DNA from: Breznakibacter sp047600785
GTDB lineage: Bacteria > Bacteroidota > Bacteroidia > Bacteroidales > Marinilabiliaceae
NCBI GenBank assembly: GCA_047600785.1
Contig: JASGKH010000001.1
Coordinates: 1,054,001 to 1,118,000 of the forward strand
Length of the DNA stretch: 64,000 bases
Reading direction: 5' to 3'
The notes beneath the pieces were generated by a model. It worked only from the letters and a program-made list of their open reading frames with translations. It was not told the origin of the DNA and ran no database searches. Position numbers and translations under genes: made by a program. Numbering within the stretch: position 1 is the first letter of the stretch; the number at the start of each line of letters is the position of its first letter. Shown piece by piece: positions 55,881-63,767 of the stretch.

Positions 55881-56064
55881 ATTAGTGTCGGCAATGGCCT
55901 GGCAGCCACTATCATCCAGAACGGAGGCAAAGACACACTCTATTTCCTGTAACACCGACAGCCTGCTGATTGTGTCCAACGAGGCTAAAAGCGTGGTTGA
56001 ATGCTTTGCTTACAACCCGTTGGGAGATATGTTCTCTTATTCCTGTATAACGTTCATGCTCTAA
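55881..56064 (+). pseudogene. Remnant of an Rhs/YD-repeat core protein
   Basis: Two adjacent frames read like the conserved core of Rhs-type proteins. SVGNGLAATIIQNGGKDTLYFL ends at a TAA; its key parts are GNGLA and TLYF. It is followed one base out of frame by NTDSLLIVSNEAKSVVECFAYNPLGDM, where key parts are VVE.F.YNPLGD, like the VVE-x-Y-x-Y-D-P-W-G motif. No flanking coding sequence survives. I judge it to be a relic of a larger gene, with the match made by eye. Confidence 0.5.
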
Positions 56065-56208
56065 ATGAGTGGAGTTATTTTGGCAGATAATAGGTATTGT
56101 ATAAACACCCGTTAATTATGCATATCAATCTTTCAAGAGGGAATCACTTCAATTCAAGCATTGTGGACAAGTGGGTCAAAAAAAACTTAGCATATTCACC
56201 GTCTAACA

Positions 56209-56238
56209 AAAAAGGGTGCCATCGGCACCCTTTTTTTA
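56209..56238 (-). terminator. Strong terminator of the carboxyltransferase/biotin carrier operon
   Basis: GGGTGCC (56214-56220) and GGCACCC (56224-56230) form a perfect stem around ATC, with an A-run on one side and a T-run on the other, so it works in both directions. It overlaps the stop codon of the biotin carrier gene. Confidence 0.9.
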
Positions 56239-56559
56239 TTGTTCAATCTCTATCATGAGATCGTTTTTCTTGACTCTGTGGCCCGCTTCCACAAAAATCT
56301 CTTTGATTTTCCCGGAAAAGGGCATCTTAATCTGGTTCATCATTTTCATGGCCTCTAGGATCATGATCGTTTCACCCGCTTTCACCTTTTGCCCTTTCTT
56401 CACCTTAATCTTGATCACAGTTCCCGGTATGTGGGAATGGATGATATTGGGATTGGGAGCTTCGTAAAATTTGCGGTCAATGAACTTTTGGGTAAGTAAG
56501 GTCTTGTATTTGCGCGCGGTGACGGCAAAATCGACCAATTCCGATTTGTTGATTTCCAT
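56236..56559 (-). CDS. Biotin carrier protein of an acyl-CoA carboxylase/decarboxylase
   Basis: 107 aa. The C-terminal biotinyl domain (about residues 38-107) has the biotin lysine in LEAMKMMN (Lys72) and PFSGKIKEI. The N-terminal 35 residues (KSELVDFAVTARKYKTLL) are a short helical lead. It is shorter than usual biotin carriers with a Pro/Ala linker. It is 11 bases after the carboxyltransferase gene. No biotin carboxylase or membrane decarboxylase subunit is adjacent. Confidence 0.88.
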   Translation of the reverse strand: MEINKSELVDFAVTARKYKTLLTQKFIDRKFYEAPNPNIIHSHIPGTVIKIKVKKGQKVKAGETIMILEAMKMMNQIKMPFSGKIKEIFVEAGHRVKKNDLMIEIEQ

Positions 56560-56570
56560 AAGTCCTGCAA

Positions 56571-58115
56571 TTAAAATGGAGGAATTCCATGTTTTTTGGC
56601 CGGGCGTGAGTCGATTTTGTGGGCCGACACTTCAATGGCATGCAACAGCAACTGACGGGTTTCCGAAGGCTCAATCACCGAATCGATGTATCCTTTGGCC
56701 GCAGCCACGAACGGGTTGGCAAATTTCTCAATATACTCCTGTACCTTGATCTGGCGCATTGCATCGGGATCTTCAGCTTCGTCAATCTCTTTCTTAAAAA
56801 TAATGTTGGCAGCACCTTCAGGGCCCATGACCGCAATTTCTGCAGTTGGCCACGCAAACATAAAGTCGGCACCCAAATGGCGCGAGTTCATGGCAATGTA
56901 GCCGCCACCGTAAGCTTTGCGAAGGATGACCGTGATTTTGGGCACATTGGCTTCCGAATAAGCATAAAGCACTTTTGCACCGTGGCGGATAACACCGGCA
57001 TGTTCCTGATCCACACCGGGCAAATATCCGGGCATGTCCTCAAGGGTCACGATAGGGATGTTGAATGCGTTGCAAAAGCGGATAAACCTGGCAGCCTTGT
57101 CGGAACTGTCGCAATCGAGCACACCGGCAAGCACTAACGGTTGGTTGGCAACAAACCCTACGGTTTGGCCGTTCATACGACCAAAGCCGATGACAATGTT
57201 GGCCGCGAAAAGTTCCTGGATCTCAAAGAAATCGGAATCGTCCACAATGGCACGGACCACGTCGCGTACATCATAAGGTTGTTTCGGGTCGGAAGGAATG
57301 ATATCCTCGATGTTTCCTTTGAACTTAGGTTCTTTGGGAGGGAATGATTTCGCCTTCTGGGTGTTGCTCCATGGAATGTAAGTGATCAGTTTCTTGATCT
57401 GGTCAAAACACTCTTTTTCACTTTTTGAAAAGAAGTGCGCATTGCCGGTAATTTCGGCATGAACGCGGGCACCACCCAGGTCCTCCATCGAAATTTCCTC
57501 GCCCAATACGGTTTTGATCACGTTTGGACCGGTAATGAACATTTTGGAGATGTTTTCGACCACAAATACGAAATCGGTCAGTGCAGGCGAATACACAGCA
57601 CCTCCGGCGCAAGGGCCAAGGATCACCGAGATCTGGGGAATAACACCCGAAGCCAGTGTGTTACGATAGAAAATCTCACCATAACCGGCCAAAGAGTTCA
57701 CCCCTTCCTGAATACGGGCACCTCCCGAATCGTTGATCCCGATCAAGGGCACACGCATCTTAAGGGCATGATCCATAATTTTGGTGATTTTGCGGGCGTG
57801 CATCAACCCCAGCGAACCACCGGCAACAGTAAAGTCTTGAGCAAAAATACAAATGGGAGCGCCAAAAATAGTACCGGTACCAATGATCACACCGTCACCA
57901 TGGAGCTCTTTTTTTTCCATGCCAAAATCACGGCCTTCGTGTTCCACGAAAAGGTCGTACTCGGTAAAAGAATCGTTGTCCAAAAGTGCCAGGATACGGT
58001 CGCGGGCAGTCATTTTACCCATTGCCACCTGCTTCTCGATGGCTGCTTCGCCGCCACCCATCTGCACTTTTTCCTTTCTTCTACGAAGATCGAGGATGTG
58101 TTTTTTTAATGACAT
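56571..58115 (-). CDS. Acyl-CoA carboxyltransferase subunit (propionyl/methylmalonyl-CoA type)
   Basis: 514 aa crotonase-fold carboxyltransferase. The N-terminal half has MTARDRILALLDNDSFTEYD, VAGGSLGLMHARKI and GINDSGGARIQEGV (acyl-CoA oxyanion site). The C-terminal half has GMLD-like GYLPGVDQEHAGVIRHGAK and TVILRKAYGGGYIAMNS. It fits the family of MmdA and PccB, in which the carboxyl group moves between biotin and propionyl-CoA. Which direction is used cannot be told from this sequence. Confidence 0.93.
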   Translation of the reverse strand: MSLKKHILDLRRRKEKVQMGGGEAAIEKQVAMGKMTARDRILALLDNDSFTEYDLFVEHEGRDFGMEKKELHGDGVIIGTGTIFGAPICIFAQDFTVAGGSLGLMHARKITKIMDHALKMRVPLIGINDSGGARIQEGVNSLAGYGEIFYRNTLASGVIPQISVILGPCAGGAVYSPALTDFVFVVENISKMFITGPNVIKTVLGEEISMEDLGGARVHAEITGNAHFFSKSEKECFDQIKKLITYIPWSNTQKAKSFPPKEPKFKGNIEDIIPSDPKQPYDVRDVVRAIVDDSDFFEIQELFAANIVIGFGRMNGQTVGFVANQPLVLAGVLDCDSSDKAARFIRFCNAFNIPIVTLEDMPGYLPGVDQEHAGVIRHGAKVLYAYSEANVPKITVILRKAYGGGYIAMNSRHLGADFMFAWPTAEIAVMGPEGAANIIFKKEIDEAEDPDAMRQIKVQEYIEKFANPFVAAAKGYIDSVIEPSETRQLLLHAIEVSAHKIDSRPAKKHGIPPF

Positions 58116-58465
58116 AATCCATTTTTTAATTTAAACTATTGTCAAACAGGTTGTTGTAAACATCCTGTTGCGTCAAATCCGGCACAACGTTACGAATTTT
58201 TGACCAAAAAAAAAACGTGCCAAATTTTTGGGCTAGCCTAAAAGTCGTGTACCAAAGAACAAGAGTTACCTGTTATGGCAATAGGGGTTTTTAAAAGGGC
58301 TTAATATACAATGCTCTAGGTGTGGTTCATTGCATATCGGGAACTAAAATGGCCGTTTGGGGCGGGGGAGGGGATATGTGGAAAAATTTCCGGAAACTGT
58401 AAAAAAATGTATTGGTTCGATGGGGTCGGTAATTTTTTTTAAAGAGCTTCGCCAACAGAATTTTG
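58116..58465. other. Gene-free stretch between carboxyltransferase and Crp/Fnr genes
   Basis: About 350 bases with several A- and T-runs. I see no gene or clear hairpin. It presumably carries the promoter of the carboxyltransferase operon, but no convincing -7/-33 pair was found. Confidence 0.45.
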
Positions 58466-59173
58466 CTAACCCAGCTTGGATATGCGCTCAAGTTTCTTTT
58501 CGTCCAGAATGCGGATGATACGCCCGTCCACGGTAATCACTTTTTCGTTCACAAATGTGCTCAATGTGCGGATGGCGTTGGAAGTGGTCATGTTCGAAAA
58601 GTTGGCCAGATCCTCGCGCGACAAGTAAATGCTCAGCGTACAGCCATCTTCTTCATAGCCGTAAATATCGCGCAAAAACACTAAACTTTCGGCTAAACGT
58701 CCCCTGATGTGCTTTTGGGTAAGGGTGACGATGCGGTAGCGCGTGAACCCCAACTCGGTAGCGAACGATTTGATAATGTTCATGCACAGTCTGTTGTTTT
58801 CCGATAACAGCTTGTTGATAACCTCGCGGGGAATGTGAAAAATGGTGCAAGGTTCCATAACCACGGCAGAGGCAATGTGGTTTTCATCGGCGAACAGGGC
58901 ACGGTAGCCAATAAATCCGGGCCCACTGGCCATGCGTACAATCTGGTCGCGCCCTCCAACGCCTTCTTTAAATATCTTTGCTTTCCCCTGGGCCAGGCAC
59001 ATCAGTCCCGTCGGACGTTCACCTTCATGATAAATGATTTCGCCTTTTTTAAACCTCATGACGGAATGGTTTTGAAGAAGAAAATCCTGTTCTTCAGTAG
59101 TCAAGGCGCTGAATACTTGTGGGATGTCCCTTATGGTCGGTTCGTTTTCGGAATTCTTTTTTTTACTAGCCAT
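58466..59173 (-). CDS. Crp/Fnr-family transcriptional regulator
   Basis: 235 aa. The N-terminal cyclic-nucleotide-binding-like beta domain is at about residues 25-140 (FKKGEIIYHEGERPTGLMCLAQGKAKIF), with no Fnr-type cysteines seen. The dimer helix follows. The C-terminal winged helix is at about 155-225, with HTH YLSREDLANFSNMTTSNAIRTLSTF. The ligand and targets are unknown. Two copies of TGTTCTAAAAC lie just upstream of its start. Confidence 0.9.
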   Translation of the reverse strand: MASKKKNSENEPTIRDIPQVFSALTTEEQDFLLQNHSVMRFKKGEIIYHEGERPTGLMCLAQGKAKIFKEGVGGRDQIVRMASGPGFIGYRALFADENHIASAVVMEPCTIFHIPREVINKLLSENNRLCMNIIKSFATELGFTRYRIVTLTQKHIRGRLAESLVFLRDIYGYEEDGCTLSIYLSREDLANFSNMTTSNAIRTLSTFVNEKVITVDGRIIRILDEKKLERISKLG

Positions 59174-59180
59174 GATGATG

Positions 59181-59204
59181 TGTTCTAAAACTATGTTCTA
59201 AAAC
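59181..59204. repeat. Direct repeat upstream of the Crp/Fnr gene
   Basis: TGTTCTAAAAC occurs at 59181-59191 and 59194-59204, 13 bases apart, between the proposed -7 element and the start codon of the regulator. It could be a protein site, for instance autoregulation. Confidence 0.5.
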
Positions 59205-59208
59205 ATGC

Positions 59209-59216
59209 CAAAATTA
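59209..59216 (-). promoter_or_regulatory. -7 promoter element of the Crp/Fnr gene
   Basis: Minus-strand TAATTTTG matches TAnnTTTG. A TTTG on the minus strand at 59236-59239 is 3 bases closer than the ideal -33 spacing. Confidence 0.45.
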
Positions 59217-59307
59217 GTAATTCGTACTGTTATGGCAAAAAAACTGTTCTTTTTCATCAAAAAAGCTTGCATCCATCAGTTTTTCCTCTTTTATAGAATA
59301 CAGGAAA

Positions 59308-59348
59308 ATAAAAATCCGTGATATGGAAGGGATGCATCAAATCACGGA
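59308..59348 (-). terminator. Terminator of the outer-membrane barrel gene
   Basis: TCCGTGAT (59315-59322) pairs with ATCACGGA (59341-59348). On the minus strand it is followed by TTTTTATTTT. It lies 21 bases past the stop of the barrel gene. Confidence 0.65.
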
Positions 59349-59369
59349 TGGGATTTTTATAGGTAGAAT

Positions 59370-59990
59370 CTAGAATATCACCCCGATCTGGAACACCAAA
59401 CGGTTCAGTACACTTTTATCGCCATAGCCCGATGCTTTGGTCACATCGGTCAATCCGTTGTGGTAAAGCAATCCGAACATCATGGACGTACTGCCGCCAA
59501 GCCCGTATTCGATGCCACCGCCAATATGGTAACCAAAACTCATGAACCTGACATCGTCGTTCAGCTTGTGTCCATCAGCATCGGTGGCCTTTACGTTAAA
59601 CTGGTTGCTTACGCCAAATTGACCGTTGAATACCAGACGGTTGGCATCGTTCGATTTTAATTTGACGGCCAACGGTACCTCGATATATTTGAGCCGGTAT
59701 TCAATCTTACCGGGGGTTGGATCGGCATATTTCAAAACCCCACCGGTCGTGTTGATGGTCAGTCCTGTGGTAATGGCGTAGTTTGGGGCGAAAAAGCGAT
59801 CGATGACCAAACCGAAGTTATAGCCGAATTGACTGCCCGATGAAGATACATTTTGATGGTCCGAACTGAGCCATGATATTTGCGGGCTTAGCACAAACGC
59901 CATGCGGGTATACTTTTCATTATTGCCTTGTGCGTATGTACTGGCGGCGGCAACAATAATCGTTGACAGCAGGAATAGTGTTTTCTTCAT
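59370..59990 (-). CDS. PorT-like outer-membrane beta-barrel protein
   Basis: 206 aa from ATG 59988-59990, with a signal peptide ending in STYAQ (about residue 20). The mature part is an eight-strand-type barrel (FGYNFGLVIDRFF, YAITTGLTINTTGG, YIEVPLAVKLKS, GYHIGGGIEYGLG) ending in VFQIGVIF, a proper C-terminal barrel strand. It belongs to the broad 'outer membrane protein beta-barrel' group that includes PorT. Role unknown; it diverges from gldB, which hints at, but does not prove, a T9SS link. Confidence 0.82.
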   Translation of the reverse strand: MKKTLFLLSTIIVAAASTYAQGNNEKYTRMAFVLSPQISWLSSDHQNVSSSGSQFGYNFGLVIDRFFAPNYAITTGLTINTTGGVLKYADPTPGKIEYRLKYIEVPLAVKLKSNDANRLVFNGQFGVSNQFNVKATDADGHKLNDDVRFMSFGYHIGGGIEYGLGGSTSMMFGLLYHNGLTDVTKASGYGDKSVLNRLVFQIGVIF

Positions 59991-60167
59991 TTTCAGGTGT
60001 GTTTGAGTTTCAAAAATAGGCATCATTCCAAAATTATGCCAAAAAAACGTGCCAATGTTGGCTTGCGGTATATTTTATGCTGTTGGGTTACCCTCTGTAA
60101 AAAACTCCTTGTACCTTTGTGCTGTTTTATACATTTTAACCGTCGAAATTCAATAGGTATTGAACTT

Positions 60168-61172
60168 ATGCATTTAATCACGAAAATATCGCTGGCGATT
60201 GTTGCGGTATGGGGGATCTCGTCATGCGCCACCAAAGGTCCCGATGTATCGAACGTGCAGGCCGATTTTGAACTGGTTCCCTTTTTTATGGAACTCCATT
60301 CCATTGCGCCCGACAGCATTGCGGCCAAAGTACCCTATTTGCGGCAGAAATACGGCCATTATCTGGAAGGGTACAGCACAAGGGTCATTAAGATCGGACC
60401 CTCCGATGCCCCCGAATATCCCGAATACCTACGCAGTTTTATTGAATATGACGCAAATCGCGATGTGTTTGCCAAATGCAAAGAGCAATATGCCGACCTA
60501 TCACTTTTGAAACAACAAATTACCGGTGCTTACAGGCATTACCTGCATTATTTCCCCACGTACCGATTGCCCGACGTGTACCTGCACATTTCCGGATTTA
60601 ATCAATCGATGGTGGCTGATTCGGGACTGATTGCCGTTAGCGTGGAGAAATACCTCGGGGCCGATTGCCCGTTTTACGAATGGTTGGCTTACCCAAACTA
60701 TCTGCGGCGGAAAATGGTGCCCCAGAAAATGGTGCCCGATTTGATGAAGGCCATTGCCTACACCGAGTTTCCGTATAACGATTCCATTGATGATGTCGCC
60801 AATAACATCATTTATCAAGGCAAAGTATTGTATTTTGTCAAGGCCATGATCCCCGCCCTGCACGATTCGCTTTTGTTTGATTACACAGAACGGGAACTGG
60901 AATGGTGCGATACGTATGAAACGAAAATGTGGGAAACCATGGTCGAAAAAAAATATTTGTTCGACAACAACCGCATGGCCATCCAGAAATTTATCGGCGA
61001 TGCGCCCTTCACTACCTATTTTGGACAGGACTCGCCGGGACGGGCGGGCACCTACGTGGGGTATCGCATCGTGGAAGCCTATTTAAAAAGGAACCCGGCA
61101 GTCGGTTTGCCCAAGCTGATGGAAATTTCCGACGGGCATGAGATTCTCCGGGGATCAGGATATCGGCCATGA
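60168..61172 (+). CDS. gldB: Gliding motility lipoprotein GldB
   Basis: 334 aa from ATG 60168, with lipobox ISSC (Cys20). The family fold is shown by FFMELHS near the start, YRHYLHYFPTYRLPDVYLHISGFNQS in the middle (core YFPTYRLPDVY), the EKYLGADCPFYEWLAYPNYLRRKM pattern (core YLGADCPFY), and YVGYRIVEAYLKRNP toward the end. GldB is a periplasm-facing lipoprotein needed for gliding in Flavobacterium and is found widely in T9SS genomes. This agrees with the T9SS domain on the GH13 enzyme. Confidence 0.9.
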   Translation: MHLITKISLAIVAVWGISSCATKGPDVSNVQADFELVPFFMELHSIAPDSIAAKVPYLRQKYGHYLEGYSTRVIKIGPSDAPEYPEYLRSFIEYDANRDVFAKCKEQYADLSLLKQQITGAYRHYLHYFPTYRLPDVYLHISGFNQSMVADSGLIAVSVEKYLGADCPFYEWLAYPNYLRRKMVPQKMVPDLMKAIAYTEFPYNDSIDDVANNIIYQGKVLYFVKAMIPALHDSLLFDYTERELEWCDTYETKMWETMVEKKYLFDNNRMAIQKFIGDAPFTTYFGQDSPGRAGTYVGYRIVEAYLKRNPAVGLPKLMEISDGHEILRGSGYRP

Positions 61173-61223
61173 CCCTGGATAAATTAATTGTATGGTTTTT
61201 GGAATATTATTTTGTGTACTCCG

Positions 61224-62012
61224 GTGAAAATATCCATTGTTCAGTTTGCCCCTGTGCTGGGCGATATAAACGGTAATATATCCTTGCTTTCTGAAAATTT
61301 CAGGGATGCGTGGGAAAGTGATTTGGTGGTATTGCCCGAATTGGCCTCCAGCGGCTATCGGTTCAACGGCCGCGATGAAGCTCTGGCTTCTGCCGAACAG
61401 GTAGATGACAGCCGTTACATCGATTTTTTGGAATCGATGGCCGGTACGTACGATTGCCACATTGTGTCGGGGTTTAACGAGAAGGATGGAGACAAGCTTT
61501 ATAATTCATCCGTGTTGGTAGGACCGCAGGGATTATTGGGGATTTACCGGAAGCTGCATCTGTTCCGGGACGAGAAGAATATATTTGCCCCGGGCAACTT
61601 GGGCGCCGAAGTATTCGATACCCCATTGGGGAAAATAGGTATGCTGGTGTGTTTCGACTGGATGTTTCCCGAAGTATGGCGAAAAATGGCTTTGGCGGGC
61701 GCGCAGCTTGTTTGTCATCCTTCCAATTTGGTATTGCCTTATTGTCAAACGGCGGTGCAGGCCCATTCTTTATTAAACCGTATGTTCGTGGCCACGGCCA
61801 ACCGTATAGGCAAAGAGCGGGACTTGGCGTTTACCGGTCAATCGGTGCTTTATAGTCCCAAAGGTGAGGTGTTGGGCAAAGGCAGCATTGACAAAAGCGA
61901 ATTAATTACGGTTGAGATAGACCTGAAAGATGCCGACGATAAATGGATAACCTCAGAGAACCATATTTTTTACGACCGTCGGGTGGATGTATACAACGAT
62001 TTGTCCGATTGA
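61224..62012 (+). CDS. Carbon-nitrogen hydrolase (nitrilase superfamily amidase)
   Basis: 262 aa from a GTG at 61224, which gives the family start VKISIVQFAPVLGD. An ATG at 61188 would add 12 unlikely residues. The catalytic triad is Glu in VVLPELASSGY, Lys in IYRKLHLF and Cys in MLVCFDWMFPE. Substrate unknown. It is followed by the folate gene 3 bases after its stop. Confidence 0.9.
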   Translation: MKISIVQFAPVLGDINGNISLLSENFRDAWESDLVVLPELASSGYRFNGRDEALASAEQVDDSRYIDFLESMAGTYDCHIVSGFNEKDGDKLYNSSVLVGPQGLLGIYRKLHLFRDEKNIFAPGNLGAEVFDTPLGKIGMLVCFDWMFPEVWRKMALAGAQLVCHPSNLVLPYCQTAVQAHSLLNRMFVATANRIGKERDLAFTGQSVLYSPKGEVLGKGSIDKSELITVEIDLKDADDKWITSENHIFYDRRVDVYNDLSD

Positions 62013-62015
62013 CCA

Positions 62016-62567
62016 ATGGAGGGGACCATTGACCAAAAGAATGCGCTTCGCGCCATGGTGAAAGAACGTTTGGCAGAAGTACCTCCTGTGCAGTTGGCGG
62101 CGCAGTCACAGTCGATTTTCCAGAAAGTCGAGCAGCTTCCTGCCTTTCATCAGGCCAGCCATATTTTGGCTTATTGGTCAATGCTGAAGGAAGTTGATAC
62201 CCATTTTTTTGTGGAGAAATGGACGGCAGAAAAACACGTTTACCTGCCTGTGGTTCAAGGTGAGGATTTACAGTTGGTGCGTTTTTCGGGACGCGGACAA
62301 ATGGCACGGCATCCCCGTTTTTTTATTTATGAGCCTCTTGGAGATGTGTTTGTGGAGCTTAGTAAGATTTCGCTGGCCATTGTTCCGGGTTTGGCTTTCG
62401 ACAGGCACGGCCGTCGTCTGGGGAAAGGAGGGGGATTCTATGATCGTTTTTTGCCAAAATTAACCAACGCACAAAAAATAGGCGTAGCCTTTGCCGAACA
62501 AATGGTCGATGAAATTCCCGTAGAACCCCATGATCGTTCGGTTGACTTGGTGATATCGGCACGATAG
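62016..62567 (+). CDS. 5-formyltetrahydrofolate cyclo-ligase
   Basis: 183 aa. Converts 5-formyl-THF to methenyl-THF with ATP. The signature is FDRHGRRLGKGGGFYDRFL (about residues 128-146), with the phosphate-binding GKGGGFYDR. The N-terminal ALRAMVKERLAEV and ILAYWSMLKEVDTHFF also fit. Confidence 0.94.
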   Translation: MEGTIDQKNALRAMVKERLAEVPPVQLAAQSQSIFQKVEQLPAFHQASHILAYWSMLKEVDTHFFVEKWTAEKHVYLPVVQGEDLQLVRFSGRGQMARHPRFFIYEPLGDVFVELSKISLAIVPGLAFDRHGRRLGKGGGFYDRFLPKLTNAQKIGVAFAEQMVDEIPVEPHDRSVDLVISAR

Positions 62568-62611
62568 GAAAAGGCCATCCATCAACGGGATTGCCCAAAT
62601 TGTTGGATAAA

Positions 62612-62675
62612 TCCCGCAAAGACACAAAGGAATAATTGTTTTTCAAACCTCATAGCTCTCTGCATCTTTGCGGGA
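62612..62675. repeat. Long inverted repeat between convergent folate and recA genes
   Basis: TCCCGCAAAGA (62612-62622) and TCTTTGCGGGA (62665-62675) are perfect inverted copies 42 bases apart. The inner bases include a second CAAAG and the CTCTGCATCTTTGCG type of sequence often seen in dispersed intergenic elements. It could be a terminator for either gene, but no long T-run follows. Confidence 0.6.
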
Positions 62676-62719
62676 AATCTTTTCACCTCGTTGGAGGTTC
62701 GGGGCTGGTATGGAACATA

Positions 62720-63733
62720 TCAACTGGGCCTCAGTGTCTCCATGATTTTTCTTTCCAACTCTTCGGCAAGTTCTGGATTGTCTCGAATAACGTCCTTCAC
62801 CGCATCACGGCCTTGTCCCAGTCTGGTATCGCCATAACTAAACCACGAACCGCTTTTTTTGATAATGTTGAGTTCTACACCCATATCCAGGATTTCACCG
62901 ACTTTAGAAATACCTTCACCGTAAAGGATTTCAAATTCGGCTTTCTTGAACGGAGGGGCCACTTTGTTCTTCACTACTTTTACCCGGGTTTGACTGCCAA
63001 TCACATCTTCGCCGTCCTTAATCTGCGTTACCTTGCGGATGTCCAAACGCACAGATGCGTAAAATTTTAGAGCGTTGCCGCCGGTAGTCGTTTCGGGGTT
63101 ACCGAACATGACGCCGATTTTCTCCCTCAATTGGTTGATGAAAACACAGGTGGTGTTGGTTTTACTGATGTTTGACGTCAATTTCCTTAATGCCTGTGAC
63201 ATCAGGCGAGCTTGGAGCCCCACTTTGTTTTCTCCCATTTCTCCTTCAATTTCGGCTTTGGGAGTTAAGGCGGCCACAGAGTCGATCACGATAATGTCGA
63301 TGGCCGAGGAACGGATCAATTGATCGGCAATTTCAAGGGCCTGTTCTCCGTTATCGGGCTGCGAAATCAAAAGATTCTCCACGTCCACGCCCAGTTTTTC
63401 GGCATAAAAGCGGTCGAAAGCATGCTCGGCGTCGATAATCGCGGCCACCCCTCCCAGTTTTTGGGTCTCGGCGATGGCATGGATGGCCAAAGTGGTTTTG
63501 CCCGACGATTCGGGACCGTAAATTTCGATGATCCGCCCCCTTGGATAGCCTCCCACGCCCAACGCGTTGTTAAGGGTGATGGAACCTGAAGGGATCACGT
63601 CTATTTTTTCGACCGACGAGTCGCCCATCCGCATGATCGTTCCCTTACCATAGGTCTTGTCTATCTTTTCCATGGTAAGCTGTAGCGCTTTCAGTTTTTC
63701 TTTCAGTACATTGCTTTCTTGTGCTTCTGCCAT
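62720..63733 (-). CDS. recA: Recombinase RecA
   Basis: 337 aa. Walker A GPESSGKT (residues 73-80), Walker B IIVIDSVAALTP, loop 1 LMSQALRKL, loop 2 around FINQLREKIGVMFGNPETTTGGNALKFY (core GNPETTTGG). It promotes strand exchange and LexA cleavage. It lies 34 bases downstream of the peroxiredoxin gene on the same strand. Complete and of normal length, with no intein. Confidence 0.98.
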   Translation of the reverse strand: MAEAQESNVLKEKLKALQLTMEKIDKTYGKGTIMRMGDSSVEKIDVIPSGSITLNNALGVGGYPRGRIIEIYGPESSGKTTLAIHAIAETQKLGGVAAIIDAEHAFDRFYAEKLGVDVENLLISQPDNGEQALEIADQLIRSSAIDIIVIDSVAALTPKAEIEGEMGENKVGLQARLMSQALRKLTSNISKTNTTCVFINQLREKIGVMFGNPETTTGGNALKFYASVRLDIRKVTQIKDGEDVIGSQTRVKVVKNKVAPPFKKAEFEILYGEGISKVGEILDMGVELNIIKKSGSWFSYGDTRLGQGRDAVKDVIRDNPELAEELERKIMETLRPS

Positions 63734-63767
63734 TTTTTTGCCGTTTAATTCCGTGGTTGCGGTTTTG

